From: Fluviicola sp.
Lineage (GTDB): Bacteria; Bacteroidota; Bacteroidia; Flavobacteriales_D; Crocinitomicaceae
Assembly: GCA_002734065.2 (NCBI GenBank)
Contig: NVXU02000004.1
Span: 1 to 37,523, forward strand
Length of the DNA: 37,523 nucleotides
Direction of reading: 5' to 3'
Shown: positions 24,750-34,212 of the stretch, piece after piece
Layout: every line of letters begins with the position of its first letter
Position numbering within the stretch: the stretch's first letter is position 1
Program-made: the position numbers and the translations under genes
Notes under the pieces: generated by a model
Database searches by the model: none
What the model saw: the letters and a program-made list of their open reading frames with translations, nothing else
Told to the model about the DNA's origin: nothing

Positions 24750-26036
24750 ATGATAGTTCTCCGCAATGAACGAGAATTCAAATTAAAGGTTATGAATGCA
24801 ACAATGGAAAAAATGACATCGAAAGATTATATGAACATAGAGGAAGAGCACGGAGCTCATAATTATCATCCTCTTGGAGTTGTTTTAAAGAGAGGAGAAG
24901 GAGTCCACGTTTGGGACGTTGAAGGAAAGCAATATTATGATTTCCTTTCTGCATATTCTGCTGTAAATCAAGGACATTGTCACCCAAAAATTGTTGGTGC
25001 AATGATAGATCAAGCAAAAAGATTAACCTTAACTTCGCGTGCATTCTACAATGATTCTTTAGGCCCTTATGAGAAATTCGTAACAGAATATTTCGGTTTC
25101 GACAAGGTTCTTCCAATGAATACGGGAGCAGAAGCGGTAGAAACAGCGATTAAGTTATGTCGTAAATGGGCGTATGAGAAAAACGGAATTGCAGAAGATC
25201 AAGCGCAAATTATCGTGTGTGAAGGTAACTTTCACGGTAGAACGACAACCATCGTTTCTTTCTCCGATGATCCTGTAGCAAGAAAAAATTTCGGACCATT
25301 TACACCAGGATTTATTCGCATTCCTTACAACGATTTGGATGCGTTAGAAAAAGCATTGCAACAAAAAAACGTAGCAGGATTCTTAGTTGAACCTATTCAA
25401 GGCGAAGCAGGAGTTTACGTTCCGGATGAAGGATATTTATCGAAAGCAAAAGAATTATGCGCTGCCAACGGAACTTTATTCATTGCGGATGAGGTGCAAA
25501 CTGGAATCGCAAGAACAGGAAAATTGTTGGCTGTTGATCACGAGAATGTGAAGCCAGATATTTTAATCCTCGGGAAAGCAATTTCTGGTGGAGTTTATCC
25601 AGTTTCTGCCGTATTTGCAGATAATGAAATAATGAACGTGATTAAACCTGGTCAACACGGTTCTACTTTTGGTGGAAACCCTGTTGCTGCAAAAGTGGCA
25701 ATTGCTGCTTTAGAGGTTGTAACAGACGAAAAACTAGCAGAGAATGCGGAAGAATTAGGACAGTTATTCAGAAAAGAAATGAATAGAATCATTGATAATT
25801 CTGACTTAGTTCTTAAAGTTCGTGGAAAGGGGTTGTTGAATGCAATCATCGTTAATGATACCGAAGAATCTGAAACCGCTTGGAACTTATGCGTAGGATT
25901 AATGAAAAACGGATTATTAGCAAAACCAACCCACGGAAACATCATTCGTTTTGCGCCACCATTAGTCATGACGAAAGAAGAATTAATGGAGTGCGTCGCA
26001 ATTATTGAAAAAACAATTAAAGAATTTAAAAAGTAG
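24750..26036 (+). CDS. rocD: Ornithine aminotransferase
   Basis: A PLP enzyme moving the delta-amino group of ornithine to 2-oxoglutarate (arginine/proline metabolism), cytosolic. With the first ATG it has 428 residues; ATGs at 24792 or 24804 would give 414 or 410 residues and may be the true start, since family similarity begins near [12 protein letters not shown]. The PLP lysine is K276 in LGKAISGG. Other marks: [41 protein letters not shown] and [11 protein letters not shown]. It has its own promoter and a hairpin at its stop codon, so it is monocistronic. Confidence 0.95.
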   Translation: MIVLRNEREFKLKVMNATMEKMTSKDYMNIEEEHGAHNYHPLGVVLKRGEGVHVWDVEGKQYYDFLSAYSAVNQGHCHPKIVGAMIDQAKRLTLTSRAFYNDSLGPYEKFVTEYFGFDKVLPMNTGAEAVETAIKLCRKWAYEKNGIAEDQAQIIVCEGNFHGRTTTIVSFSDDPVARKNFGPFTPGFIRIPYNDLDALEKALQQKNVAGFLVEPIQGEAGVYVPDEGYLSKAKELCAANGTLFIADEVQTGIARTGKLLAVDHENVKPDILILGKAISGGVYPVSAVFADNEIMNVIKPGQHGSTFGGNPVAAKVAIAALEVVTDEKLAENAEELGQLFRKEMNRIIDNSDLVLKVRGKGLLNAIIVNDTEESETAWNLCVGLMKNGLLAKPTHGNIIRFAPPLVMTKEELMECVAIIEKTIKEFKK

Positions 26037-26061
26037 GCTTCGAGTGCCTCAGCCTACTTTT
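26029..26061 (+). terminator. Hairpin at the rocD stop codon
   Basis: AAAAGTAGGCT (26029-26039) pairs perfectly with AGCCTACTTTT (26051-26061) around an 11-nt loop. The stop codon lies in the stem. The T-run is only four bases, so termination strength is uncertain. Further copies of GTAGG and GAAGTGTC motifs fill the gap to the next gene. Confidence 0.6.
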
Positions 26062-26158
26062 GATTGTAGGTTGAAGTCCTCGAATGCAGGCTGAAGACAT
26101 TGAGGACACTGAGGTTCTCGAAGTGTCGAAGTGTCGAAGCCTACTACAACATTAATAT

Positions 26159-27556
26159 ATGAAACAAAAAATAAAATTTGGAACGGACGGCTGGAGAGCA
26201 ATCATCGCTCAAGAATACACCGTTGATAACGTAGCAAGAGTTGCACACGCAACTGCTGTTTGGGTAAAAGCTAATTTCGAAGATCCTTCAATAGTAATCG
26301 GTCACGATTGTCGTTTTGCGGGAGAATTATTTACAGAAACTGCAGCGAAAGTATTTGTAGCGGCTGGAGTGAAAGTGAAAATGGCAAAAGGATTCGTTTC
26401 TACGCCAATGGTTTCGTTGGGTAATGTGAAGTTAAAAGCATCTTTGGGTGTTGTTATCACAGCAAGTCACAATCCACCTGCATACAACGGTTACAAATTA
26501 AAATCAGAACACGGAGGACCATTAACACCAGCGTCAGTTCAAGAAATTGAGGACATCATTCCAGAAAATCACGGTGTTGATTTAGCGAAGATTTCCTTAG
26601 ATTCTCCCTTAGTTGAGATTGTCGATTTAGAAACAATGTACGTCGATCACGTAAAAGCGAATTTTGACATTGCAGCGATTGAAAACTCTGGAATGAAACT
26701 CGTTTACGATGCCATGTACGGTTCAGGGCAAAGTGCGATGAAAAGAATTCTACCCAACATTGATTTCTTGCATTGCGAGCACAATCCAACATTCTACGGA
26801 CAAGCTCCAGAACCAATTGCAAAGAATTTAAAAGGATTGGAAGCATTCATTAAAGAACGCGGTGATATCGATTGCGCATTAGCAACGGATGGAGATGCAG
26901 ACAGAATAGGATTGTACAACGGAAGCGGTGAATTCATCGATTCTCACCATATTATCTTGTTGCTAATCCACTATTTAGCAAAATACAAAGGTCTCACAGG
27001 AAAAGTGGCGACTGCTTTCTCAACAACTCCGAGAGTGAAAGTGATGGCAGATCATTACAATCTTCCTTCTGAGGTAGTAAAAATAGGTTTCAAATACATT
27101 GCTGACATCATGGTAGCAGAAGATGTACTTGTCGGTGGAGAAGAGTCTGGAGGAATTGCTTGTAAAGGTCATATTCCAGAAAGAGATGGAATCTGGATGG
27201 GATTGATTATTTGGGAATTCATGGCCAAATCTGGAAAAACATTGGATGATTTAGTGGCAGAAATCTACGAAATTGTTGGTTCTTTCAAATTCGAGAGAAA
27301 TGATTTGCACATTACCGAAGAATTAAAGCAAAGCATCGTTGCGAATTGCGAAGCTGGAAATTATAAGAATTTTGGTGAATATAAAGTGAGAAATGTTGGG
27401 ACCATTGACGGTTTCAAATTCTTCTTTGACGATGATAGATGGCTGATGATTCGACCTTCTGGAACAGAGCCTGTTTTAAGAACTTATGCAGAGGCACCAA
27501 CTTTGGAAGAAGTACGTAAGATTTTAAAAATCACTGAAGAAACAATTTGTAAATAA
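26159..27556 (+). CDS. Alpha-D-phosphohexomutase (phosphoglucomutase/phosphomannomutase)
   Basis: A 465-residue enzyme moving phosphate between C1 and C6 of hexoses, feeding cell-surface sugar or glycogen synthesis. The catalytic serine is S103 in TASHNP. The metal loop is DGDADR (244-249), the sugar-binding loop is GGEESGG, and the phosphate-binding motif is [12 protein letters not shown]. Substrate choice (glucose, mannose or glucosamine) cannot be read from sequence alone. It overlaps aroC by one nucleotide (TAATG), so the two are cotranscribed, although their pathways differ. Confidence 0.93.
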   Translation: MKQKIKFGTDGWRAIIAQEYTVDNVARVAHATAVWVKANFEDPSIVIGHDCRFAGELFTETAAKVFVAAGVKVKMAKGFVSTPMVSLGNVKLKASLGVVITASHNPPAYNGYKLKSEHGGPLTPASVQEIEDIIPENHGVDLAKISLDSPLVEIVDLETMYVDHVKANFDIAAIENSGMKLVYDAMYGSGQSAMKRILPNIDFLHCEHNPTFYGQAPEPIAKNLKGLEAFIKERGDIDCALATDGDADRIGLYNGSGEFIDSHHIILLLIHYLAKYKGLTGKVATAFSTTPRVKVMADHYNLPSEVVKIGFKYIADIMVAEDVLVGGEESGGIACKGHIPERDGIWMGLIIWEFMAKSGKTLDDLVAEIYEIVGSFKFERNDLHITEELKQSIVANCEAGNYKNFGEYKVRNVGTIDGFKFFFDDDRWLMIRPSGTEPVLRTYAEAPTLEEVRKILKITEETICK

Positions 27557-28614
27557 TGAGTTCGAGCTTCGGTAAAATATTTCGACTGACAACCTTCGGT
27601 GAATCTCACGGAAAGGCAATTGGTGGAATTATTGACGGAGTTCCAGCAAATTTTGAAATAAATGTAGAAGAAGTTCAGGCGGAATTAGACAAACGTAAAC
27701 CTGGACAATCTTCTATCGTTACGCAGCGCAAAGAATCGGACACTGTTGAATTTTTATCTGGAATTTTTGATGGAAAAACGACAGGCGCACCCATTGGTTT
27801 TATCATCCCCAATGAGAATCAAAAATCGAAAGATTACGATCATCTAAAGGATGTTTATCGCCCTTCTCATGCTGATTTTACCTATGCAAAAAAGTATGGC
27901 AATCGCGATTATCGAGGCGGAGGAAGGTCTTCTGCAAGAGAAACAGCAAGTCGTGTAGTCGGTGGTGCCATTGCGAAACAGCTCCTTGCAAGTAAAGGGA
28001 TTGATATTACAGCCTACGTTGATCAAGTAGGTTCGGTCAAACTTTCTGGAGAAAAAGATGTCAACGAAATAGAGAATAACATCGTTCGTTGTCCCAATGC
28101 AGAAGTTGCCAAAAAAATGATTGCTCTGATTCAAAAAACGAAAAAATCTGGCGACACAATAGGAGGAAGCATCGTTTGTGAAATCAATCACGTTCCACCG
28201 GGTTTGGGAGAACCAGTATTCGATAAACTGCATGCAGAATTAGGAAAAGCAATGCTGTCTATCAACGCTGTGAAAGGTTTTGAATACGGCAGTGGTTTCG
28301 ATTGCATCACAATGAATGGTTCGGAACACAACGATATTTTCAATGAGGATGGTTCCACAAAAACGAATCATTCTGGCGGTATTCAAGGTGGAATTTCTAA
28401 CGGAATGCCAATTACGATGAGAATTGCTTTTAAACCTGTTGCAACGATAATGATGGAGCAAGAAACAATTAATTCACAGGATGAGTTGGTGAAATTGCAA
28501 GGCAAAGGTAGGCATGATCCGTGTGTAGTTCCAAGAGCAGTTGTGATTGTGGAAGCAATGGCAGCGATGGTTGCTTTGGATATGATGATGAGGGATTCGG
28601 CGGTTGATATTTAA
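27556..28614 (+). CDS. aroC: Chorismate synthase
   Basis: A 352-residue FMN-dependent enzyme turning EPSP into chorismate, the last shared step to aromatic amino acids. Signatures are [20 protein letters not shown] (H18), [30 protein letters not shown] and the C-terminal [12 protein letters not shown]. Length is normal. The ATG is in the TAATG junction with the preceding mutase gene, suggesting coupled translation. Confidence 0.96.
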   Translation: MSSSFGKIFRLTTFGESHGKAIGGIIDGVPANFEINVEEVQAELDKRKPGQSSIVTQRKESDTVEFLSGIFDGKTTGAPIGFIIPNENQKSKDYDHLKDVYRPSHADFTYAKKYGNRDYRGGGRSSARETASRVVGGAIAKQLLASKGIDITAYVDQVGSVKLSGEKDVNEIENNIVRCPNAEVAKKMIALIQKTKKSGDTIGGSIVCEINHVPPGLGEPVFDKLHAELGKAMLSINAVKGFEYGSGFDCITMNGSEHNDIFNEDGSTKTNHSGGIQGGISNGMPITMRIAFKPVATIMMEQETINSQDELVKLQGKGRHDPCVVPRAVVIVEAMAAMVALDMMMRDSAVDI

Positions 28615-28631
28615 TGAAAATCGTATCTTTG
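28604..28631 (+). promoter_or_regulatory. Promoter of the 93-residue membrane protein
   Basis: TATCTTTG (28624-28631) is a full -7 match; TTG at 28604-28606 gives a 17-nt spacer. The start codon lies 24 nt downstream. Confidence 0.55.
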
Positions 28632-28654
28632 GTAAGATTAAGTAAAAAAATATT

Positions 28655-28936
28655 ATGGGATTAGGAGCGGGAGCAGTCGCAGCAATGCAAAAAACGTATA
28701 ATCAAAATAGAGCGTTAGCTAAAGGGAGTAAACGCACTTTAAAAGATATACCAACATCTGGCAGGTCAAATTCTGAAGCAAAGCCTTTGGTATATAATGA
28801 ATTTACCAAAGAAGAATACGAGCAATTTAAAATTGAATTAGCAGCTAAGAGGAAAAAAGAAAGAATTAAATCGGTTGCAATATTTGTGATATCGGCGTTA
28901 ATCATCTTATCGCTGTATTTTTATAGGAGAAGTTGA
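28655..28936 (+). CDS. Small C-tail-anchored membrane protein, unknown function
   Basis: A 93-residue protein. The N-terminus (MGLGAGAVAAMQKTYNQNRA) is glycine/alanine-rich; the middle is charged (EEYEQFKIELAAKRKKERIK) and probably helical. A single hydrophobic helix near residues 69-88 (SVAIFVISALIILSLYF) is followed by YRRS. The basic KKERIK before the helix suggests an N-in orientation. I recall similar small proteins in Bacteroidota but know of no function. It has its own promoter 24 nt upstream. Confidence 0.75.
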   Translation: MGLGAGAVAAMQKTYNQNRALAKGSKRTLKDIPTSGRSNSEAKPLVYNEFTKEEYEQFKIELAAKRKKERIKSVAIFVISALIILSLYFYRRS

Positions 28937-28967
28937 TTTTTAGTATCCTCCCCCACTTCAGAAGCTC

Positions 28968-29005
28968 TCTCTTCTTCTTCCCCCCAAAGGGGGAAGAAGA
29001 AGAGA
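28968..29005. repeat. Perfect 17-bp hairpin in the intergenic region
   Basis: 28968-28984 and 28989-29005 are exact reverse complements (TCTCTTCTTCTTCCCCC and its partner) around the 4-nt loop CAAA. A related TTTCCCCCTTTGGAGGAGGA stretch lies at about 29049-29070, perhaps a decayed second copy. No T-run follows. Confidence 0.85.
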
Positions 29006-29095
29006 TTCGGAATTACTCATTGAAATAAAATCATTTTTACACCCTGGGCATTTCCCCCTTTGGAGGAGGACGGTTTTATTATAAATTAAATTATT

Positions 29096-29662
29096 ATGCT
29101 TAAATACTTTTTTATACTTACCTCTTTATTCGTTCTTATAACTCTTAATTCTTGTTCTACGCAAAACTCTTTCGATGGATATACTTCCACACATGTTAAA
29201 TTCGCGAAAAGAAAAATTGAAAGCACAAAAATGGGGTATACTATTTGTGTCCCATATTTATGGGACTTAAAACGAAATTATGAAGGACAATTCTTAATAG
29301 AAACTTTTATCGATTCTAGGAAGCTAGTTTTTGATTCGCCTTCTCTTTCAATTGCTAAGTTTAAAGGCAATTCAAACGACCTTGATTTATATGTCGATTT
29401 TCTAAGTAAAGAGGAATTACTCCCTGAAGAGTTTAGTGTTGTTAGTAGAGGGGAATCTGATTTTTTAAATTACGACTCTTATTATACTCACGTTAGATCA
29501 GTCACTGATGCTATTAATGAAATAGAAGTCATCACATTCATTTTAAAAGGGAAAGAAGATTCTACATTTTTTACAATTATGTCTTCAGCACCACAAGATA
29601 AAGATTTGAATACAAATATGGCTATGTTGATGAATTGTTCTCGTCAATTTGAACTGAAATGA
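29096..29662 (+). CDS. Putative lipoprotein, unknown function
   Basis: A 188-residue protein with a lipoprotein signal peptide: a hydrophobic stretch then LNSC with the lipidation cysteine at C20. The mature part has alternating strands and a late Lys/Asp-rich segment, and no motif I recognise. It probably sits on the outer or inner membrane, facing the periplasm. It follows a hairpin-rich gap and precedes the palindrome and transposase. Confidence 0.7.
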   Translation: MLKYFFILTSLFVLITLNSCSTQNSFDGYTSTHVKFAKRKIESTKMGYTICVPYLWDLKRNYEGQFLIETFIDSRKLVFDSPSLSIAKFKGNSNDLDLYVDFLSKEELLPEEFSVVSRGESDFLNYDSYYTHVRSVTDAINEIEVITFILKGKEDSTFFTIMSSAPQDKDLNTNMAMLMNCSRQFELK

Positions 29663-29702
29663 TTCTCAATTGTAATATTGTAACTGGAAATTTAATTTAC
29701 AT

Positions 29703-29748
29703 TTTAATATAGTACGGGCTGGTCGCGACCAGTCCGTACTATATTAAA
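29703..29748. repeat. 46-nt near-perfect palindrome before the RAYT gene
   Basis: Every base from 29703 pairs with its mirror up to 29748 around the centre 29725/29726; only 29718/29733 is a G-T pair. The core is CTGGTCGCGACCAG. It lies 93 nt before the transposase start and looks like a REP-type hairpin for that family. Confidence 0.88.
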
Positions 29749-29841
29749 TTCCTATCATCAATTTTATAAAAAAAATCATTTTCCCTTTTTCTTTCTCATA
29801 ATTATCCTTAGCTTAAATGGAAACGTTTAAAACAACCACCA

Positions 29842-30330
29842 GTGTCACTACCTGTTCGAAAGAATCCAAGGCTTGCCGGATATGATTACTCAACATCCAA
29901 CAATTATTTCGTTACGACAAATGTCAAAGATTTTGTAAAATGCTTTGGGAATATTATTAATGGAGAAATGTACCTTAATATTTACGGTGAAATTGTAGAG
30001 AAGCAAATACTTTGGCTAGAGCAACAATATTCTTACGTTAAGATTCTATCTTTCGTAGTTATGCCAGATCACGTCCATTTTATTCTTCAAATTGATAAAT
30101 CTAAAGTATTAATGAACCAAAAAATTAAACCACTTCCTCAATTGTTAGGTGCATTTAAAATCACTTCTTCAAAATTAATCCACAGAGGTGGATATTTCAA
30201 TTTTCAATGGCATCGGTCTTTTCATGATAGAATTATTCGAGATAGTTTTGAATTAATGAGAATTCAGGATTATATTTACCAAAATCCTAAAAATTGGAAA
30301 GCAACCATCCCAAAACATCAATCGCCCTAA
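29842..30330 (+). CDS. REP-associated tyrosine transposase (RAYT, Y1 HUH type)
   Basis: A 162-residue protein with the IS200/RAYT HUH plan. The HUH motif is VVMPDHVHFIL (HVH), and the catalytic tyrosine may be in RIQDYIYQNPKNW. The N-terminus (NPRLAGYDYSTSNNYFVT) fits the family. The start is GTG at 29842; no ATG fits. RAYT proteins cut single-stranded hairpin repeats; a 46-nt palindrome lies just upstream. Its 3' end overlaps the next gene by 37 nt. The copy looks intact, but no second REP element was found. Confidence 0.85.
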   Translation: MSLPVRKNPRLAGYDYSTSNNYFVTTNVKDFVKCFGNIINGEMYLNIYGEIVEKQILWLEQQYSYVKILSFVVMPDHVHFILQIDKSKVLMNQKIKPLPQLLGAFKITSSKLIHRGGYFNFQWHRSFHDRIIRDSFELMRIQDYIYQNPKNWKATIPKHQSP

Positions 30331-31502
30331 TCGGAGGAGGAGCATCAGCCCTCTTCTTCGCAGCATCCATTGATTCTTCCAAATTCTCGGTAACTATTTA
30401 CGAAAAGAATAAAACCTTAGGACGTAAATTTCTCGTTGCAGGCGACGGGGGGTTCAACCTCACACATTCTGAACCCACCCAACAAATGATTGCTCGTTAT
30501 TCTCCGAATGACTTTTTGCAAGATGCTTTATTGCAATTTGACAATAATTCTTGCCGAGAATGGCTTTCTGATCTTGGAATTGCAACATTTATTGGTAGTA
30601 GCAAGCGAATTTACCCCGAAAAAGGAATCAAGCCGATTGAGGTTCTCAATGCCATTCTCCAAAAAATAAAAGAGAATAAAGTTGAAATAAAGTACGAACA
30701 AACATGGAATGGTTGGAAAGATGACAAATTGCTTTTCAATTCTTCGGATGTCGTTGTAGCAGACATTGTGATTTTCGCCCTCGGTGGTGCAAGTTGGAAA
30801 GTTACAGGTTCTGATGGTTCTTGGTTGCGCTATTTTGAAGAGAAAGGAATTGAAACGCTTCCTTTTCAAGCGTCAAATTGCGCGTATAAGGTTGATTGGA
30901 AAAGTGATTTTATCAAGCAATTTCATGGTGAACCTTTGAAGAACATTTCGGCAACTTGTGAGAATAAAACACAGAAAGGAGAGTTGGTTATCACGGAATT
31001 TGGACTTGAAGGAAATGCCATTTATGCGTTAAGTCCTGAAATTAGAAGACAATTGAACAATAATAAGGACGCAAGCCTCTTTATTGACCTAAAACCGCAT
31101 CTTTCTGCTGAGAATTTGAAAATAAAGTTCGAAAATGCCTCGAATTCTTCTAAAAATCGAACTTCCATTCTCCGCGAAAAAATAAAACTAAGTAAGACGC
31201 AAGTTGCATTGCTAAAATCGATCCTTTCTAAGGATGAATTCTTGGATGATGCTATTCTGCTGCAAAAAATAAAGCAATTGCCAATAAAAATCACTGATTT
31301 GGCTCCGATGGATGAAGCCATTTCAACAGTTGGCGGAATTGTACTTTCAGAAGTTTCAGAAAGTTTTGAAATAAAGAAGTTGCCTCGCTATTATTGCATA
31401 GGTGAAATGTTGGATTACGATGCTCCGACTGGAGGTTACTTGTTACAAGCTTGCTATTCTTTGGCTAGAATTGTTGCGAAAAAAATCACTGATTCTCTTT
31501 GA
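30294..31502 (+). CDS. HI0933/BaiN-type FAD flavoprotein
   Basis: A 402-residue flavoprotein with a Rossmann FAD motif near the N-terminus (IALIGGGASALFFA) and family segments KTLGRKFLVAGDGGFNLTHS, FALGGASW, VTEFGLEGNAIY-like ITEFGLEGNAIY, and the C-terminal ISTVGGIVLSEV and GEMLDYDAPTGGYLLQ. The only in-frame start is TTG at 30294, because a stop codon lies at 30288-30290. Translation would begin inside the RAYT coding region (37-nt overlap). The protein is complete from the first beta strand on. Its 3' end overlaps the convergent gene by 17 nt. Substrate unknown. Confidence 0.85.
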   Translation: MESNHPKTSIALIGGGASALFFAASIDSSKFSVTIYEKNKTLGRKFLVAGDGGFNLTHSEPTQQMIARYSPNDFLQDALLQFDNNSCREWLSDLGIATFIGSSKRIYPEKGIKPIEVLNAILQKIKENKVEIKYEQTWNGWKDDKLLFNSSDVVVADIVIFALGGASWKVTGSDGSWLRYFEEKGIETLPFQASNCAYKVDWKSDFIKQFHGEPLKNISATCENKTQKGELVITEFGLEGNAIYALSPEIRRQLNNNKDASLFIDLKPHLSAENLKIKFENASNSSKNRTSILREKIKLSKTQVALLKSILSKDEFLDDAILLQKIKQLPIKITDLAPMDEAISTVGGIVLSEVSESFEIKKLPRYYCIGEMLDYDAPTGGYLLQACYSLARIVAKKITDSL

Positions 31503-32838
31503 TGAACCCTCCAAAATCATAGGGCAGACGCTCTTTGTACAAGTACTTTTTTTGAGTAGATTCGTAAGGTCGGTAGATGTAATATACTTGGTTGTTGCTA
31601 ATCGCGATATCATGCACATATCGATAAGCTAATTTTACTTGCTCCTTAATTTCGCCCGACTTGGTATCTATCCAACCGATATAAGTCCAGCCAGCTCTGT
31701 CAAAAACGGCATAAATCTGCCCCGTTTGCTTGTCTTGCACCATGCTTTTTTTCCATCCTGTTTTTCGCTTGTTGTAATGATAGTAGATGCCCACACTGTC
31801 GAGTGCGTTTCCATTGGCATCAAAACTTTTCAATTTATCTTTGTAATAATCGAAAACGAAGAGCGTATCATTTCTTTGAAACATAGGCGCGTACAATTCT
31901 TTGTAGTAGATAGACCGTGTGAAATAATTGGCACCCACCCAAATTTCTGCATCAATTCCTGTTTGAATCTCTTTGTTTCTTGCCCAAAGTTGCGTTCTCA
32001 CATCGACCCATTTGTACTCAGCGCGATAATGTTCCATCATTAAATCGTCTTTTATCTCCAGAATTTTAGCGTAAGTTGAATCTTCTTGATCAAAGGTGAA
32101 ATAATCAAACGCTGGATAATTTTTATTGAAATTAGAGAAGAACATTTTGGTTTTATTGGTGTCAACAATGGGTGCAACGTAACGCATGTAGTATTCTTTT
32201 TCTAACTGAGAAAGTCCAATTGAGTTGTTCATTATATGAACGCCATAAACATTTTTTTCGCAAACGATGTGAGCATTTCCTCGGTAATCGTGAATCAACT
32301 CTTCTGCTTTTTCTGGAACTTCAAAGCTATTTTTCACGTTAATTTCATCGTAAATGAGCAAATTACTGCCTTTTTTGAGTTGTTTAGGGTAGGTGAGGAG
32401 CAACAATTCTCCGTTGGGAAGAATTTCAAAGTCGGAGACATGGAGCTTGTCAGAACCGTACACAACTTTTGGTATTCCAGGTGCAGAAACATACACTGTT
32501 CCAATAGTTTGCTCTTTGATGTACGCCATTTTAAGAACGTATCGAATGGTGTCAGAATGGTTCTTTAGTGATATTTTTCTTTTCACAGAAATGCTCTCGT
32601 ATTTATAGTGAGAAAGGTTGAGCAATAGTTCTGTTCCGTTCCAAGAAGTAAATGACACCTCTCCTATGTGATTGGTAATTAACATCTTAACTGAGTCGTT
32701 TTGGACAACCTCCACTTTTGCATTTCTCACTGGGTCTTCATTACGGATGTCTATCACACTGACGATTACCACAACATTCTCTTGTGAAAAAGAGTAGGTG
32801 CTAAAAAACAATATGGCTATCAGTAATAAATTTCTCAT
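31486..32838 (-). CDS. Secreted protein with carboxypeptidase-regulatory-like domain and propeller-like part
   Basis: A 450-residue protein with a Sec signal peptide (MRNLLLIAILFFSTYSFSQ). Residues about 21-105 look like a CarboxypepD_reg/Ig-like fold (VSVIDIRNEDPVRNAKVEVV). The rest has repeated strand pairs with Tyr/Trp and Asp turns (LLLLTYPKQL, GTVYVSAPGIPKVVYG, IYAVFDRAGWTYIGW) that suggest a beta-propeller. No T9SS tail is present. Function unknown. It is convergent with the flavoprotein, overlapping by 17 nt. Confidence 0.75.
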   Translation of the reverse strand: MRNLLLIAILFFSTYSFSQENVVVIVSVIDIRNEDPVRNAKVEVVQNDSVKMLITNHIGEVSFTSWNGTELLLNLSHYKYESISVKRKISLKNHSDTIRYVLKMAYIKEQTIGTVYVSAPGIPKVVYGSDKLHVSDFEILPNGELLLLTYPKQLKKGSNLLIYDEINVKNSFEVPEKAEELIHDYRGNAHIVCEKNVYGVHIMNNSIGLSQLEKEYYMRYVAPIVDTNKTKMFFSNFNKNYPAFDYFTFDQEDSTYAKILEIKDDLMMEHYRAEYKWVDVRTQLWARNKEIQTGIDAEIWVGANYFTRSIYYKELYAPMFQRNDTLFVFDYYKDKLKSFDANGNALDSVGIYYHYNKRKTGWKKSMVQDKQTGQIYAVFDRAGWTYIGWIDTKSGEIKEQVKLAYRYVHDIAISNNQVYYIYRPYESTQKKYLYKERLPYDFGGFIKENQ

Positions 32839-32872
32839 ATACTATAAGGATGCGCCCTCAATAATTATTCCA

Positions 32873-32912
32873 TAAAAAAAGTCCCAGAATTTCAAAAGAA
32901 AAACTGGGACTT
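32873..32912 (-). terminator. Intrinsic terminator of mdh
   Basis: Minus strand: AAGTCCCAG (32904-32912, as CTGGGACTT on plus) pairs with 32879-32887 around a 16-nt loop, and the A-run at 32873-32880 gives a T-run on the minus strand. It lies 16 nt after the mdh stop. Confidence 0.85.
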
Positions 32913-32927
32913 CAAATTGATTTTATT

Positions 32928-33866
32928 TTAAACGTTAGCGTTCATAGTGTCTAAGACTCCCATAACTCCTCTGACAGCAACTGCAGATTCTTCTAGCATT
33001 GCTTTTTCTTCTTCGTTTAAATCGAGTTCGATAATTTTTTCAATTCCGTTTTTACCAAGAATAACAGGAACGCCTAAATAGATATCGTTCATTCCGTATT
33101 CTCCTCTCAACCAAGCGCAAACTGGGAAAATTCTTTTTTGGTCTCTTACAATTGCTTCAACCATTTGAGCAGCTGCAGCTCCTGGAGCATACCAAGCAGA
33201 AGTTCCAAGTAATTTCACGATTTCTCCACCACCAAACTTCGTTCTTTCGATGATTTCGTTTAATTTTTCCGTAGAAATTAATTCTGTTACTGGAATTCCA
33301 CCAACAGTTGTATAGCTAGGAAGAGGAACCATTGTGTCGCCATGTCCGCCCATCAAAACTGCTTGAATGTCTTTTGGAGAGATGTTTAATTCTTCCGCTA
33401 AGAAAGAACGGTAACGAGCAGTATCAAGAACACCAGCCATACCAAAAACTCTACTTGGATCGATGTTAGCCGTTAAATACGTGCAATACGTCATTACATC
33501 CAATGGATTTGATACACAAATAATTTTTGCGTTTGGAGAATGTTTAACAACGTTTTCAGTCACCATTTTCACAATTCCAGCGTTCGTAGCGATTAAATCG
33601 TCACGAGACATGCCTGGTTTTCTTGGTAAACCCGAGGTAATTACAACAACATCTGAATTTGCTGTCTTAGAATAATCGTTCGTAGAACCAACAGTTCTAG
33701 AATCATAGAGATTAATAGGAGAAGTTTCCCATATATCCAATGCTTTTCCTTCTGCAAATCCTTCTTTGATGTCTAATAAAACAATCTCGTTTGCAATTTC
33801 TTTGTGAGCCAACACATTAGCGCAAGTAGCACCAACATTTCCAGCTCCTACAACAGTTACTTTCAT
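32928..33866 (-). CDS. mdh: Malate dehydrogenase (LDH-like type)
   Basis: A 312-residue enzyme of the TCA cycle, oxidising malate with NAD. The Rossmann motif GAGNVGATCAN lies at residues 7-17, with LLDI ending in D32 for NAD specificity. Substrate-site arginines are R82 and R88 (PRKPGMSRDDL) and R151; the catalytic histidine is H175 in GGHGDTMVP. R82 in the specificity loop favours malate over lactate. Length is normal. The gene is monocistronic with its own terminator. Confidence 0.95.
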   Translation of the reverse strand: MKVTVVGAGNVGATCANVLAHKEIANEIVLLDIKEGFAEGKALDIWETSPINLYDSRTVGSTNDYSKTANSDVVVITSGLPRKPGMSRDDLIATNAGIVKMVTENVVKHSPNAKIICVSNPLDVMTYCTYLTANIDPSRVFGMAGVLDTARYRSFLAEELNISPKDIQAVLMGGHGDTMVPLPSYTTVGGIPVTELISTEKLNEIIERTKFGGGEIVKLLGTSAWYAPGAAAAQMVEAIVRDQKRIFPVCAWLRGEYGMNDIYLGVPVILGKNGIEKIIELDLNEEEKAMLEESAVAVRGVMGVLDTMNANV

Positions 33867-34212
33867 TTTCGTTTTAGTTTGATTGTAATTAATTTCTAGT
33901 ATCGGACATAAAATTAATACAATTGTTATAATTGAAGATTAAATTCTCTTTTTTTTGAACGAAATACATTCACTATTCTTACACGGTTTTTATTTTGAGG
34001 ATTTAAGAAGGAAGTAGATTCTCATCACTTTTACACCTATCTACTTCCATTATCCACTATACATTATACATTCTAACAAAAGTCTACTTCCAAACTCCTC
34101 ACTCAACACTCCTCACTCTAACACCTATCTACTTCCAAACTCTCACAAATATCCCTATATTTATCACGGGAAAAATTCTTTTTTAGAATATAAGGCAACC
34201 CATCAAAAAACA
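33867..34212. other. 346-bp divergent intergenic region with direct repeats
   Basis: It lies between mdh (minus) and the sigma gene (plus). It contains two exact 17-nt copies of ACACCTATCTACTTCCA (34033-34049, 34121-34137), a stretch shared with 2558-2588, CT-rich GAGTG-type repeats, and a near-consensus -7 box TATATTTA (34156-34163). No gene was seen. Confidence 0.7.
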
